A stretch of 64,000 nucleotides of DNA from Erysipelotrichaceae bacterium (GCA_017405785.1 JAFQZR010000006.1:1-64000); one strand, 5' to 3'; counted from the first letter of the stretch, positions 17,229-26,736 are shown. Notes: generated from the letters alone by a model not told the origin. Made by a program: numbers and translations.

Positions 17229-19880
17229 CTACTTAATGTTATCCCTCACCAGATCAGCGTAATAACGGTTCACATGGTCCAAGTTGGCACATTTGGCCAG
17301 TTCTGTTTTCAGGTTATCTGTTTTTAACAATTTATCCCATTGCTTTTTGAAGTCTTCGGCCTGAGGCAGTTCTTTCTTCAGATACAGATAGGTTTCCTGC
17401 ATGGAAAGATCAGGATAGTTATAGCCATCCGGACAGTCATAATCCTTTATAACACAAGGTCTCGGGTTTGTATGAGCCGGCTGTTTATGCCGGTATACTT
17501 CAGGTCTGTTTTTCTTTTTCTTTGGTTCTTCCTTTTTAACAACAGCTTTTCTGATGTCATCAACATACTTTAATAATTCACTGTGCCCATTTATCTTTAC
17601 CCGTTCTTCCAGTGAATCAACCAGTGGTGAATAATCCGTTTTATTAATGCCAGCTACCAGATTACGCAGGTCATCAATCAGCGATAACATGTCTTTTTTC
17701 TGCTGAGGATTTTCATTTTTGTCACTTTCAACCAGACAGGAATGCAGACGGATCTGCACGTCCTTATGCTCATAAGGAACCAGAGCAGCCGCTTCATTCT
17801 TTCTGATAACGGCTTCACGCAGATCATCTATGCCTTTCTGCAGTGTTTCATTATTGATGCTGTTTACTGCTGATTGCAGTTTATCAATGATTCCTAACCG
17901 TTCATCTAGCTCTAGATGACCTACTCCCTTTTCCTTGAAATTAATGAACGAACTCAATCTTTCCTTAATGCTGTTCCAGTTACCATTAGAAACTTCTACA
18001 GCTTCCAGTACAGTATTCAGGTTTTCAGGCTGTCTGAATCCCTGCATTCTGATGAAGGCGTTCCATCTTCTGTGTTCCAGCCAGGTCAGAGCATCAAAGA
18101 GCTCCTTATTATTCTCTATGGCTTCACAGTATTTAAGCTTGTTCTTAAGGGATGCTTCAACAGATTCATTCTCTTCCCAGCAGCCTGCTGAGAACATCTT
18201 TGACGGCAGATGATATTCACGGGAGATGTTGGACCACTCGTTGTAGATATCATCCTTGGTCGCATCAAAGGCAGGAAGATAATGCTTCCGGTCCTGATCC
18301 TGATAATTATCCAGAAGTACTATAGCTTTATCGGTAAAGACCCCTGTTACACTGAAACGATCCTCGATACTGCCGAAATGAACCATTTCCAGATTCTTGT
18401 TTGCTGAATTCCATTCATTTTCTCTCATCGTCTGAACATCACTGAAACTGCTGTCCTTAATGTAGGTTGCTATAACCTGTTTTCTGTTTTCCCGGTTAAG
18501 GCTTAAATACTTCAGTTCCCTGCGTAACCGATCCGCCAGTTCTATGTTGAATGCGTCGTCATCACCCGCAACAATGAAATAATTGAAATCTTTCAGCTGG
18601 AAACTGTTATTTGAGCCATACTTAAAGACTCTATTTTCGGTCAGGAGATCCTTCGGATTCATACCAGTCAGATCTTCTTCAATAAACGCCAGTCTGGCAT
18701 AAGGTTCAGAGAAAACATCAGAGTTACAGTACTGTCTAAGAACTTCTGATTTTTCACTGCAGCTTTCCAGTATTTCCGAGTTCAGACTGTTCAGGTAAAT
18801 CTCAAATTCTGTTTTCTCTTCTTCTTTTTCAGATGAATATGCTACCGCAATTTCCAGCGGGTGATCAAGAATCTGACACTGGCTGAAAATCGTCTTGAAT
18901 ATTTCCTTAGAGAACAGTGTATTTCCGACAATCAGGAATCTTAACGGTTCCCTGTCTTCATAATTCAAAGTCTTCAAAGGAGAGTGATGGCTTAACAGGT
19001 TATTGGCCGCATGAGCATAGTCACGTATGACATGCAGTTTTATCTTAGAGGCCAGTTCATCTCCGTTCTCTTTATCTCTGGATCTCTTGACTACACGGAT
19101 GTTTTCAACCGTATCAGCATGGTTTGTAAAGATGAATATGCTGCGTTCGGTAATTGAATTATTGTATTCAGCAGATAATACCTGCTGCAGCTCATTGAGG
19201 TTACGAGTATCATCAAAGTCTCCGCCGTCTTCGTCTCTGATTAAAAAGATACTGGAGTCAGCGGCATTTTGAATAGTGGTGTTATTTGTCAGTCCGTCTT
19301 CCAAACAGATCGCCTTTATTAACTTGGCTTCGCTTAACAGCTCCTGAGCTTTTTCATCTTCACTGTTACAGTCAGTAAAGACAATTACCGGTTTAGGGAA
19401 CCATTCAGGATGTTCGGTAATACTTTTGGCCAGCGTAAGTGACTTCTCATTTAACTGTGAAAATACATACTGTTTTCTGTTCTTTACAAACATGAGCTTA
19501 AGTTCCGGAGATATGCCGGCCAGAACATCATATAACAAAGCTCCACCGATGACAGGTGCCAAGGTATAGATTACTATTCTGTAAACTTTGACAAGGCTGT
19601 TAAGCCGGTCTGAAGAAAACAGAGCATCAGGATTCATGGCCCGTGAATAATCAGCATCAAGGCTGAAAACCTGCATTATGTTTATCAACAAGGTCGACAG
19701 TCCTGTTTCACTTGATGTGATCCGGCTGCATACCTCCAGTAAAAGAATGGCAATTATTACCGATACTGTCAGAACCAACAGTTTCTTAGTTGTTCTCTGT
19801 TTCCTGGAAAAGAATTCCTTCAGTCCAAAACAGAAGACAATGAATGATATTACCGTTAACACTATTCCTATCAGTCTCAT
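17229..19880 (-). CDS. Membrane protein with Rossmann (TrkA-N-like) and RyR-like segments
   Basis: 883 residues from the ATG at 19880. An upstream GTG (19892) lies inside the ribosome site AGGTGG, so I reject it. Three membrane helices (about 1-24, 32-54, 95-122) lead into a cytoplasmic part with two Rossmann-like halves: YVFSQLNEKSLTLAKSI then PVIVFTD (about 130-260), and LRFLIVGNTLFSKEIF (about 310 on) with YFIVAGDDDAFNIELADRL. This resembles the TrkA-N nucleotide-binding regions of K+ channel regulators. Near 602, WLEHRRWNAF fits the start of the prokaryotic RyR domain, and LHSCLVE near 713 fits its HPCLV element, split by a helical insert. A basic tail follows. Such modules are thought to sense nucleotides or NAD derivatives. 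It stands between two TIR genes, 18 and 20 bases away. Confidence 0.65.
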   Translation of the reverse strand: MRLIGIVLTVISFIVFCFGLKEFFSRKQRTTKKLLVLTVSVIIAILLLEVCSRITSSETGLSTLLINIMQVFSLDADYSRAMNPDALFSSDRLNSLVKVYRIVIYTLAPVIGGALLYDVLAGISPELKLMFVKNRKQYVFSQLNEKSLTLAKSITEHPEWFPKPVIVFTDCNSEDEKAQELLSEAKLIKAICLEDGLTNNTTIQNAADSSIFLIRDEDGGDFDDTRNLNELQQVLSAEYNNSITERSIFIFTNHADTVENIRVVKRSRDKENGDELASKIKLHVIRDYAHAANNLLSHHSPLKTLNYEDREPLRFLIVGNTLFSKEIFKTIFSQCQILDHPLEIAVAYSSEKEEEKTEFEIYLNSLNSEILESCSEKSEVLRQYCNSDVFSEPYARLAFIEEDLTGMNPKDLLTENRVFKYGSNNSFQLKDFNYFIVAGDDDAFNIELADRLRRELKYLSLNRENRKQVIATYIKDSSFSDVQTMRENEWNSANKNLEMVHFGSIEDRFSVTGVFTDKAIVLLDNYQDQDRKHYLPAFDATKDDIYNEWSNISREYHLPSKMFSAGCWEENESVEASLKNKLKYCEAIENNKELFDALTWLEHRRWNAFIRMQGFRQPENLNTVLEAVEVSNGNWNSIKERLSSFINFKEKGVGHLELDERLGIIDKLQSAVNSINNETLQKGIDDLREAVIRKNEAAALVPYEHKDVQIRLHSCLVESDKNENPQQKKDMLSLIDDLRNLVAGINKTDYSPLVDSLEERVKINGHSELLKYVDDIRKAVVKKEEPKKKKNRPEVYRHKQPAHTNPRPCVIKDYDCPDGYNYPDLSMQETYLYLKKELPQAEDFKKQWDKLLKTDNLKTELAKCANLDHVNRYYADLVRDNIK

Positions 19881-19910
19881 ACGTTCCACCACCTATATTT
19901 ATTTAAAATC

Positions 19911-22900
19911 TTAATCCAACCCATATTCATATTTCTGCTCACTGCTGAGTTCCCACCCGTTCAGGATCTCTTTTCCATATTCAATAAGGGATTCTGTTGT
20001 ATGTCTCGGGAATCCACCGAAATCGTATGAACCCTCCCTGCATAAGAAGAAGTCCTCTTTTTCCATGTATCCGTAACAATAAGACATAACATCAAGAACA
20101 TCATATTCCTTCTTGTCAATCAGGTGCATGCAGTCCCCTACATTCAGGCAGAAAAAGTCCTTATCTGTATCCTGCCACATTATATCCTCATAAATGCTGA
20201 TATTGTCTATTGAGTGCAGAGACTTGCAGCTGAGCAATGACCAATCATCAGTAGAATACCTTCTCAGGTTTGCATCTGTTTCCAAAGTAAACATGTACTG
20301 ATTATCTGAAGAAAACCATACTGAAACTATAGCCGAGGAAGTGGCATCAAGTGTTTTAACTAGATCAACGGCATTTTTATATATCAATAACGTGCTTTCA
20401 TCTTTACGAATGATAATATGGTCTCTATTTGTGTCGAAATATACGTTTTCCTCTAAATAAAAGTTGTCAACACTCTCGTTAAGAGCTTCAGAAATGTCAT
20501 CCGGTAATTCTTTTACAGTAAGAGAATTGATATCCAGCTGATATGTTTTGTCCGTGTCTTCATAATGAATGTACAGTTTTCCGTTACCGTCATAGAACGA
20601 ATGAATATCATAGTAGGAATCGCTAACCTTGTCTTCAAAAGTCATTTCCCTCTTTATATTCATTTCATCATCCAGTTCCAGGAAATGAAGTTCAACGTCA
20701 TCCAGGAAACTCTCCTGTTTTATCGCCAGCAGATACCATCCGTCTCCGTTTTCCTTTCTGAAGATATCTCTTTCTCTAAGCTCTGTATCACAGGTTACTT
20801 CTCTGAATTCACCAGTAAGAATATCCAGATATAGAACACCATGAGAGTCATCAAAGGTCCAGCTGAACAGCCGCTGATTTCCTTCAAGTGCTTTCAGAGA
20901 ATACCTACGATATGTACTATAACCATAGCTATCTTCTACCGATACGGTTGGCAGATATAATGTTCTTAATCCGTCCTTATTACCGCATATGACTTTAAGA
21001 TCATATGAAGAGAACATGACAAAACCATCATCGTTGATAATATAATCCCCTGACGTATATGATTCTTCTCTGTTCTCAATTGGTATGTCTATCCATGATG
21101 GATCAGCAGCAATTACTGAATACCTGGTTAATACATCATTATTATCCAAAACCCAGTAATAATAACTGTTTTTCTTACAGTCGTTTACGCCTTCCTTGAG
21201 CTGTTTCTCATAAAACCATCTCAGCATATTTTCAAACCATATATAACCGATTTTGCCATCCTGGCATATTACCTGTACACCGTTATCCATGGCATTCACA
21301 TTTCTGACTACTGAAAAGAATTCCGCCTGAGAAACAATTCCACCATCATCAGCCTTAATAATATCAACATGGTTTGCATAGGCATATATTACTACTTCTG
21401 TTCCATCGGGTAGAGTCCAGTATGTTATTGAATCTCTGGAAAGGAAACTGTAAGTATGCCTAGAGGTCCATTTTATCGTTCCACTGTTGAAATCCAAACA
21501 GATAAGTAACTTCGTTTCGTTTGTCTGCATACCTAATTCACCGTTATTGAGGTCTGAGATATACATGTCGTCATTATAGATATTCAGAGCGATAAACAAC
21601 AGATTATCATGATGTAGAAACGCGTCTCCAAGAGTACCATAAACAACATCTGTTGTCGTAAAAACCGGTTCAAGGTTTTCAGCGTTCAATACGCAGATAC
21701 CATTTTTAGCTGAATCATCCCAGCTATAGTCTGCATTATAAAAGAAGAATAAGAATACGAATTTCTCATCATCTGATACAAAGGTTTTATTCTTGCTCAG
21801 ATAATAACTTACCGGTTCACCTTCTTCTTCCAGTACCGGTAGCATTGTTTTTGACAGAACACTCCCATCTGATGAATCGAGTACAATCATGCTGAACTCG
21901 TCAAATGCATAAATTCTCTGTTTATTTTCGGATAACTGTATGCATTCGAACATGGAAAAACTGCTGTCCGTTGATACTATGTCTTTATATAATGCCTGCC
22001 ATTTAACGCTGCCGTCTGCTGTATTCAGGCATAACACTTTGTCATATATTTCCAGAATTAATGACTTACTGTCAATAAACTGAACATCAACACCACTGTA
22101 ATCTTTTCCTGTCTCATATTTCCATAATTGTGTACACGTATCACTGTTCCATAAGGAAACGATTCCGTTACGAGTGATGACACACACAAGTCCCGATTCC
22201 TGTTCAACCTCAAACTTCATGTTCTTATCATCAGGAGATATGATCCCCGTTGCTTGTAAGTCTCTGCCATTTACACTACTTGGGGATAAGTAGGCATTTA
22301 CAGCTTCATCCAAAGCTCTCTGAGCACAAGGAACCAAAGGTCTGTCATTTCCTTCACTCGGTAAAGCTTCTATGGCCAGTGCTATGGCTCCAAGACGGTC
22401 TCCTTCTTTTAAGAGAGCTTGTGAGGCATTGGCCAGGTATGTTGACTGGCTACGCAGTGTGTTCTCATAGTTCTTTGTTATCATGGCGTTTCTGTTTAAC
22501 AGTACACCTATAAAGCCTGCCGCAATCAGTAAAACCACTGCTGCTGCCGTGGCTACTTTTCTTATGACATAACGCTGTTCTCTTTTATAAAGTGAATCGT
22601 ATGTACAGCCGATCAGGGCTGCCATGATTCTTAATTTTTCAGTACGGAAAAGGGCATTTCTCTTAGCTGATGAATCTGCGACGATATTCGCTGCCAGCGG
22701 TTCAACGGATCTGATGTATTTTCCTTCTTCGGAATACTCATCCGTCAGTTCTTTCGGGAAGGATTCTTCAGGAGTTCCTTCAACCAGTACAGCCAATACA
22801 TGAGAGCGGTCGTGATGTTCCAGGAAATAACTGATTTCCCTGAGAACCCATTTTGAATTCTTTGTTTCTTTCGAACAGATAACGATCAGGAACTCTGAAT

Positions 22901-23111
22901 TATCTAAAGCTCTTTCAATGTCGCCGGAAAGATCACTGGAAATCGGCAGTTCATCCTGATCTCTGAATACTCTGCCAGGTGTTTTTTCTCCGTTTTTCCT
23001 TAAAGCCTTAGGAATACTAAAGTGCTCAATTGCGTGATGCAACTTGATTGCCACGCCTTTATCAAGCGGCAGATGTCTGTAACTTATAAATGCCTTGTAT
23101 TTTACTTCCAT
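19911..23111 (-). CDS. TIR/transmembrane/beta-propeller protein
   Basis: 1066 residues. An N-terminal TIR domain (1 to about 170) opens KAFISYRH, contains RVFRDQDELP and a WxxxE motif (Trp88 to Glu92); Glu92 matches the catalytic Glu of plant and bacterial TIR NADases. One membrane helix (about 187-205) follows, then a helical stretch with GDRLGAIALAIEALP (about 235-250), then a long beta-propeller of WD40/PQQ type (about 270-1010) with strands such as GIVSLWNSDT and DGSVKW. The TIR should lie inside and the propeller outside the cell. I see no clear Shine-Dalgarno site before the ATG. First gene of the three-gene cluster. Architectures of this kind are known in gut Bacillota but unassigned. 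Confidence 0.8.
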   Translation of the reverse strand: MEVKYKAFISYRHLPLDKGVAIKLHHAIEHFSIPKALRKNGEKTPGRVFRDQDELPISSDLSGDIERALDNSEFLIVICSKETKNSKWVLREISYFLEHHDRSHVLAVLVEGTPEESFPKELTDEYSEEGKYIRSVEPLAANIVADSSAKRNALFRTEKLRIMAALIGCTYDSLYKREQRYVIRKVATAAAVVLLIAAGFIGVLLNRNAMITKNYENTLRSQSTYLANASQALLKEGDRLGAIALAIEALPSEGNDRPLVPCAQRALDEAVNAYLSPSSVNGRDLQATGIISPDDKNMKFEVEQESGLVCVITRNGIVSLWNSDTCTQLWKYETGKDYSGVDVQFIDSKSLILEIYDKVLCLNTADGSVKWQALYKDIVSTDSSFSMFECIQLSENKQRIYAFDEFSMIVLDSSDGSVLSKTMLPVLEEEGEPVSYYLSKNKTFVSDDEKFVFLFFFYNADYSWDDSAKNGICVLNAENLEPVFTTTDVVYGTLGDAFLHHDNLLFIALNIYNDDMYISDLNNGELGMQTNETKLLICLDFNSGTIKWTSRHTYSFLSRDSITYWTLPDGTEVVIYAYANHVDIIKADDGGIVSQAEFFSVVRNVNAMDNGVQVICQDGKIGYIWFENMLRWFYEKQLKEGVNDCKKNSYYYWVLDNNDVLTRYSVIAADPSWIDIPIENREESYTSGDYIINDDGFVMFSSYDLKVICGNKDGLRTLYLPTVSVEDSYGYSTYRRYSLKALEGNQRLFSWTFDDSHGVLYLDILTGEFREVTCDTELRERDIFRKENGDGWYLLAIKQESFLDDVELHFLELDDEMNIKREMTFEDKVSDSYYDIHSFYDGNGKLYIHYEDTDKTYQLDINSLTVKELPDDISEALNESVDNFYLEENVYFDTNRDHIIIRKDESTLLIYKNAVDLVKTLDATSSAIVSVWFSSDNQYMFTLETDANLRRYSTDDWSLLSCKSLHSIDNISIYEDIMWQDTDKDFFCLNVGDCMHLIDKKEYDVLDVMSYCYGYMEKEDFFLCREGSYDFGGFPRHTTESLIEYGKEILNGWELSSEQKYEYGLD

Positions 23112-23256
23112 AATTCAGATTATTAAATCAACTTTCTTATCTTTTATTATATCAATTATAAATATCACTTGAAAGGACAGCGTGTACTGGTATTTGTTTT
23201 GTTAATCAGTTGACTGCCTTATTGATAAATATCATCCGTTGTGAAATAATCAAAGC
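23112..23256. promoter_or_regulatory. Divergent intergenic region of the TIR cluster
   Basis: 145 AT-rich bases separate two divergent genes. On the - strand TATAAT (23151-23146) is a likely -10 for the TIR gene, with a poor -35 (TTTCAA, 17 bases up). On the + strand TTGACT (23210-23215) looks like a -35, but no good -10 stands at the usual distance. Neither start codon has an obvious ribosome site. Shared control of both sides is likely but not shown. Confidence 0.4.
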
Positions 23257-24501
23257 ATGAATTATCAGAATAAATCAATATTTTATATTCCAATACAGTT
23301 TTCAGATTACAACAAGACAGTAACCTGTTTTAATAACGACGAATCCTGGGAAAAAGCCAAGACTCCTTCCCCGTCATATCTGCTTCCTTATGTTACCAAG
23401 ATCGCTAAAAGTCCTGAGTATTACCAGTGTTTTGAAAAAAAGAATATAAACGCCTCTGAATTATATATATACAAAAACTGGCTGGAATCTCAGTTCAACT
23501 TACATATAAACCCAACTCTGGAAAAGATCAGATTCTCCTGTTTTGCGACAAACATTGCCTTTTTGGAATACTGGTTTGCCTTTGAAGACGGTGATGTTGT
23601 ATCTGACATGCTTAATTTTGCCTACTGGTTCAAGAGGGCAAAGCCAAAAAACGAATGGCTTGACCAAGGTACAAAATCATTATTTGATTATTCACTGGAT
23701 ATAATGCCGGCCGGCATCAATATGAAGATGTTCTTTACCAGTGAGAAAGTGTTTAAATATGACTGCAAGTGTTTCCATACCGTAAAGGTTTCCGGAAAAT
23801 ACTCTCAGGAAGAACTTGATGACCTGCTCCACAGACTGTCAAGAAATTACAATTTCTCTTTTGCTTCAGCACTTGATGAAAGCGAACACGACATGATCTA
23901 CAAACCATATTCATACGACATCTGGTGCGGCAGTCCTGATGCAATGGCTAATGTTGTCTTATATGAAGATAAAGACCGGAATCTGAATTTCATTAACGGA
24001 CATAAGTATGACCAGATACTCTCAGATCATCATTTCATGTATCTGTTCTTGTTGAACCAGCGTTTCAGCTTACTGAAATATCTGTCTGCCGTTTCTGAAA
24101 ACGATACCGGCTCAAGGAAAAGCTTAGACAATATTATAAAGGAAAGCGTCAAGTTCAAAACCACTTTCTCGTTCAGAGTTGTTTCTGATGATCTGCTTTA
24201 TCAGAGTATATATTCAAAGATGTACCACATTCTTTCACTGGATCAGTTAATTGAAGATACATTAGAGAACGAGAAACAGGCTGAGTTTGAATTATCAAAG
24301 AATAAATCCAGAACTGAAGATAACCTCAGTGTCCTGCTTTTGGGATTATCCTTCCTTTCCCTTTTCTCTGCCCTGACCGACGCAACGTCTTTCTTTGACA
24401 GAGTGAACATTCAGAATAACATTTCCACACTGATAAGTATTCTGTGTGTGCTGATAATATTCCTTATCTGCTGCTACAAGATATTTATTGATAACAAATA
24501 G
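23257..24501 (+). CDS. Unknown protein with CorA-like C-terminal membrane module
   Basis: 414 residues, family not recognised. A mixed N-terminal domain (1 to about 260) is followed by helical segments with FLLNQRFSLLKYL (about 268-280) and a long helix, then two membrane helices at the very end (about 350-375 and 385-410) joined by a short loop. This layout, a cytoplasmic domain, a long helix and two terminal membrane helices, matches CorA-type channels, although the CorA GMN motif is absent (the loop contains NIQNN). It could be an ion channel or a pore-forming effector. It is divergent from the TIR genes across 145 bases and converges on a separate gene through a palindromic terminator. 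Confidence 0.5.
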   Translation: MNYQNKSIFYIPIQFSDYNKTVTCFNNDESWEKAKTPSPSYLLPYVTKIAKSPEYYQCFEKKNINASELYIYKNWLESQFNLHINPTLEKIRFSCFATNIAFLEYWFAFEDGDVVSDMLNFAYWFKRAKPKNEWLDQGTKSLFDYSLDIMPAGINMKMFFTSEKVFKYDCKCFHTVKVSGKYSQEELDDLLHRLSRNYNFSFASALDESEHDMIYKPYSYDIWCGSPDAMANVVLYEDKDRNLNFINGHKYDQILSDHHFMYLFLLNQRFSLLKYLSAVSENDTGSRKSLDNIIKESVKFKTTFSFRVVSDDLLYQSIYSKMYHILSLDQLIEDTLENEKQAEFELSKNKSRTEDNLSVLLLGLSFLSLFSALTDATSFFDRVNIQNNISTLISILCVLIIFLICCYKIFIDNK

Positions 24502-24517
24502 TATTATATAAGTACTT

Positions 24518-24543
24518 AAAAGGAGCTTGATCAAGCTCCTTTT
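24518..24543. terminator. Bidirectional palindromic terminator
   Basis: A perfect 26-base palindrome (arms 24518-24530 and 24531-24543) has A at one end and T at the other. It sits between the + gene ending at 24501 and the - gene ending at 24551. Confidence 0.85.
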
Positions 24544-24550
24544 TCTGTAT

Positions 24551-25549
24551 TTAATCTTCCTGTAAAGGGAATTCAACCGTATATCTGAAATACGATCTTT
24601 CTGACTGCTCGGCACATGCCGCTATTGATTCAGATATGCCGCATTTCATTGCCTTCAGAGCACCGTCAATCTTAAGGCCTTCCTTAATCTTAATGGAAGA
24701 ACTGCTGGCATACTCAATCTCATATGTATGAGACTCTAACTTGTTTGTCGGATCAAATCTCATTTCGATTAAGTCTTTAATATGATTTTCGTTCTTGAAA
24801 TATACAAGTTCCGGTCTTACTGGGGAGTTATGGCCGCCCCACTTTTCGTTAGCTGCAATACTGACTCCTGACGTGTGTTTTATGGCTTTTTCCGCATCCG
24901 CACCAGCTTTAATCTTACCGGCTTTTATACCTAGCTTCGCTGCTATCCGCTGTGCTGAAGCTTCTTTGACAGATATTTCTACAACTACTTTCTTCGCACC
25001 CAAATCTTTGGCTATTCTGACCAGTTCTCTGACCTTTTCTTTCTCAATGTAAGTAAAATATTTGTCCATGGCTATGTATGACCCTGGTATGCATGGGTTA
25101 ACATAATATGCACCTATACCCATATCAGGAACAACCGAGATATCGAACAGGTCAAACTGGTCTCTGAAGATATTCAGAACCTCAACATCATTCGGAGAAG
25201 ACTGATAGCCAATGGAATTCTCACATACCGGACTCTTCCGTCTCTTCTCATCAATATCGCAGAGGTTGATCATGCTAGGTATTTCAAAAGATTCGCTTTC
25301 CAGCTGTTCAGCGAATACAGGACGGAGAATACGAAAATCTGATTCCAGTTTTGCCTGCTTGATATTATCCATAATCTTCTTTCCTGCTTCACCGGCTTCA
25401 TCTGCGACAATAGCCACCTTTTCCTTGGCTTCTCCGGCCCAAACTACTACATCTTCAGACTTTTCCTTAATGGTCTTCCCAGCACTTTTCAACCATGCCC
25501 CTGCTTTTTTAGTGTCTATGATTTTCTTCTTATCTTTTTTCTCAGTCAT
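24551..25549 (-). CDS. Unknown protein with helical N-terminus
   Basis: 332 residues, not recognised. The first 75 residues are lysine/glutamate/alanine-rich and should form long amphipathic helices (KSAGKTIKEKSEDVVVWAGE). The rest is mixed alpha/beta, with strand/helix units such as GAKKVVVEISVKEAS and a conserved-looking KWGGHNSPVRPELVYF. It has no signal peptide or membrane span. A ribosome site AAAGGGG precedes the ATG. It lies 100 bases downstream of a membrane-anchored gene read in the same direction. Confidence 0.5.
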   Translation of the reverse strand: MTEKKDKKKIIDTKKAGAWLKSAGKTIKEKSEDVVVWAGEAKEKVAIVADEAGEAGKKIMDNIKQAKLESDFRILRPVFAEQLESESFEIPSMINLCDIDEKRRKSPVCENSIGYQSSPNDVEVLNIFRDQFDLFDISVVPDMGIGAYYVNPCIPGSYIAMDKYFTYIEKEKVRELVRIAKDLGAKKVVVEISVKEASAQRIAAKLGIKAGKIKAGADAEKAIKHTSGVSIAANEKWGGHNSPVRPELVYFKNENHIKDLIEMRFDPTNKLESHTYEIEYASSSSIKIKEGLKIDGALKAMKCGISESIAACAEQSERSYFRYTVEFPLQED

Positions 25550-25649
25550 AACAAACCCCTTTATTATAAAATTGATTAGTTTAATCTATTTGTTTCATAA
25601 TATCATCCGAAAAACATCAGGTTAATGCTTTTGTTCTATACAACGCTGA

Positions 25650-26339
25650 CTATTCTCCGCTCAATAAAGTTACTTTTACAGTCACATAGAAAGTCTCAAT
25701 ATTACCGGCATATTGGCCTCTGTCTTCCTGAACGTCCACATAGAAGCCTGTTTCATATCCGTCCTCAAATACTATTTGTACTGATCCGTAGCCTTTATCT
25801 GGACAATTATCATCTTCAACTATTTCGCAACCCAGAGTTGCTGTTCCTCCTATAGAATATGTTACTGTCTGATAACTGGTTATTTGTACGCCGTTTAGAT
25901 AATAATTGTAAGACAGTTCGTTTCCAACATGATTGTCGGTCTGCTTTGTGGCGTAACAATTGATTCTGAATTTGCCTTCTGTATAATTATTTAATCCGCT
26001 TCTGTCTGTAACCGGTACCAGATCATCTATTACCAGTTTTAATTCTTCAGTAGTTATTTCTATGTTATTGCCATCAACAATCGTTGTGTCCATTATTTCC
26101 AGAGCTTTATCCAGCTCTTCTGAATATCTTTCGTATGATTCAGGAGTATATAAAGAGGAATCAATATCTATCTCGACCAATTCAGCTAATTCATCTCTTC
26201 TTGTATCACAGTTGATTATAACCTGCTTAAATATATTGATATTTGAAGAACTTGTAGCATAAATGACGAAAGCCGTCATAGGCAATATGAAAAGCCGTAC
26301 TTTGCCAATTATACCTTTCAGTGATTTTTTATTCCTCAT
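25650..26339 (-). CDS. Membrane-anchored extracytoplasmic protein, FIVAR-like module
   Basis: 229 residues. A basic start and one membrane helix (about 14-30) act as anchor or uncleaved signal. Residues about 55-110 look like a FIVAR-type three-helix module (YTPESYERYSEELDKALEIM, then TTEELKLVIDDL), common in wall-associated proteins. The rest (about 120-229) is beta-rich with two cysteines. Function unknown. It starts 14 bases after a small - strand gene and is probably co-transcribed with it. Confidence 0.55.
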   Translation of the reverse strand: MRNKKSLKGIIGKVRLFILPMTAFVIYATSSSNINIFKQVIINCDTRRDELAELVEIDIDSSLYTPESYERYSEELDKALEIMDTTIVDGNNIEITTEELKLVIDDLVPVTDRSGLNNYTEGKFRINCYATKQTDNHVGNELSYNYYLNGVQITSYQTVTYSIGGTATLGCEIVEDDNCPDKGYGSVQIVFEDGYETGFYVDVQEDRGQYAGNIETFYVTVKVTLLSGE

Positions 26340-26353
26340 ATCCTAACCAACCT

Positions 26354-26599
26354 TTACTGCTCTTTTCTGAGCAATGATATGATTGTTTCAAAAATCTCAC
26401 GGGACATTTTATCCGGATCGATCACATTCAGCTTACCGTGTATATAATTATTCCTTAAATACATTCCGTAATTAAAATGATGTTCATTATAGTCAGGATG
26501 ATTTAAATAGTACTCCTTGTCTTCTGAACTCATGATCGTGACTTCCTGTTTTGCTATGTCCAACACGTGATCATAATAATCATCAATTATCCAATCCAT
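26354..26599 (-). CDS. Small protein of DUF6794-like type
   Basis: 81 residues from ATG 26599. The GTG at 26608 overlaps the ribosome site AGGTGG (26610-26605) and is not used in my reading. The segment HHFNYGMYLRNNYIHG resembles the HFGLGMWIRNN motif of small proteins grouped as DUF6794, whose role is unknown. No membrane segment or catalytic motif is seen. First gene of a short - strand unit. Confidence 0.55.
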   Translation of the reverse strand: MDWIIDDYYDHVLDIAKQEVTIMSSEDKEYYLNHPDYNEHHFNYGMYLRNNYIHGKLNVIDPDKMSREIFETIISLLRKEQ

Positions 26600-26696
26600 T
26601 TTTACCACCTATGTCTTCTATACAATTTTAACATTTTTTATATCAGGGTACACAGTATATGTTTTTATAGAGCTGATATCCTCATACATTACAAAA

Positions 26697-26714
26697 ACAT
26701 GCCCTGTGGCATGT
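26697..26714 (-). terminator. Terminator after udp
   Basis: A 7-base stem (26697-26703 with 26708-26714) with a 4-base loop is followed on the - strand by TTTTTGTAA. It lies about 22 bases beyond the udp stop and closes the long leftward gene run. Confidence 0.75.
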
Positions 26715-26736
26715 CTTTTCTTGTTTATCTCAGTAA

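Noticed and set aside
14488-23111. Thoeris defence system
   Set aside because: TIR genes are present but no ThsA-like SIR2/SLOG or ThsB-sized partner is seen; the architectures are larger and membrane-bound.
25563-25568. TATAAT as -10 of the gene at 25549
   Set aside because: It lies only about 14 bases from the start codon and abuts the ribosome site, leaving no room for a leader.
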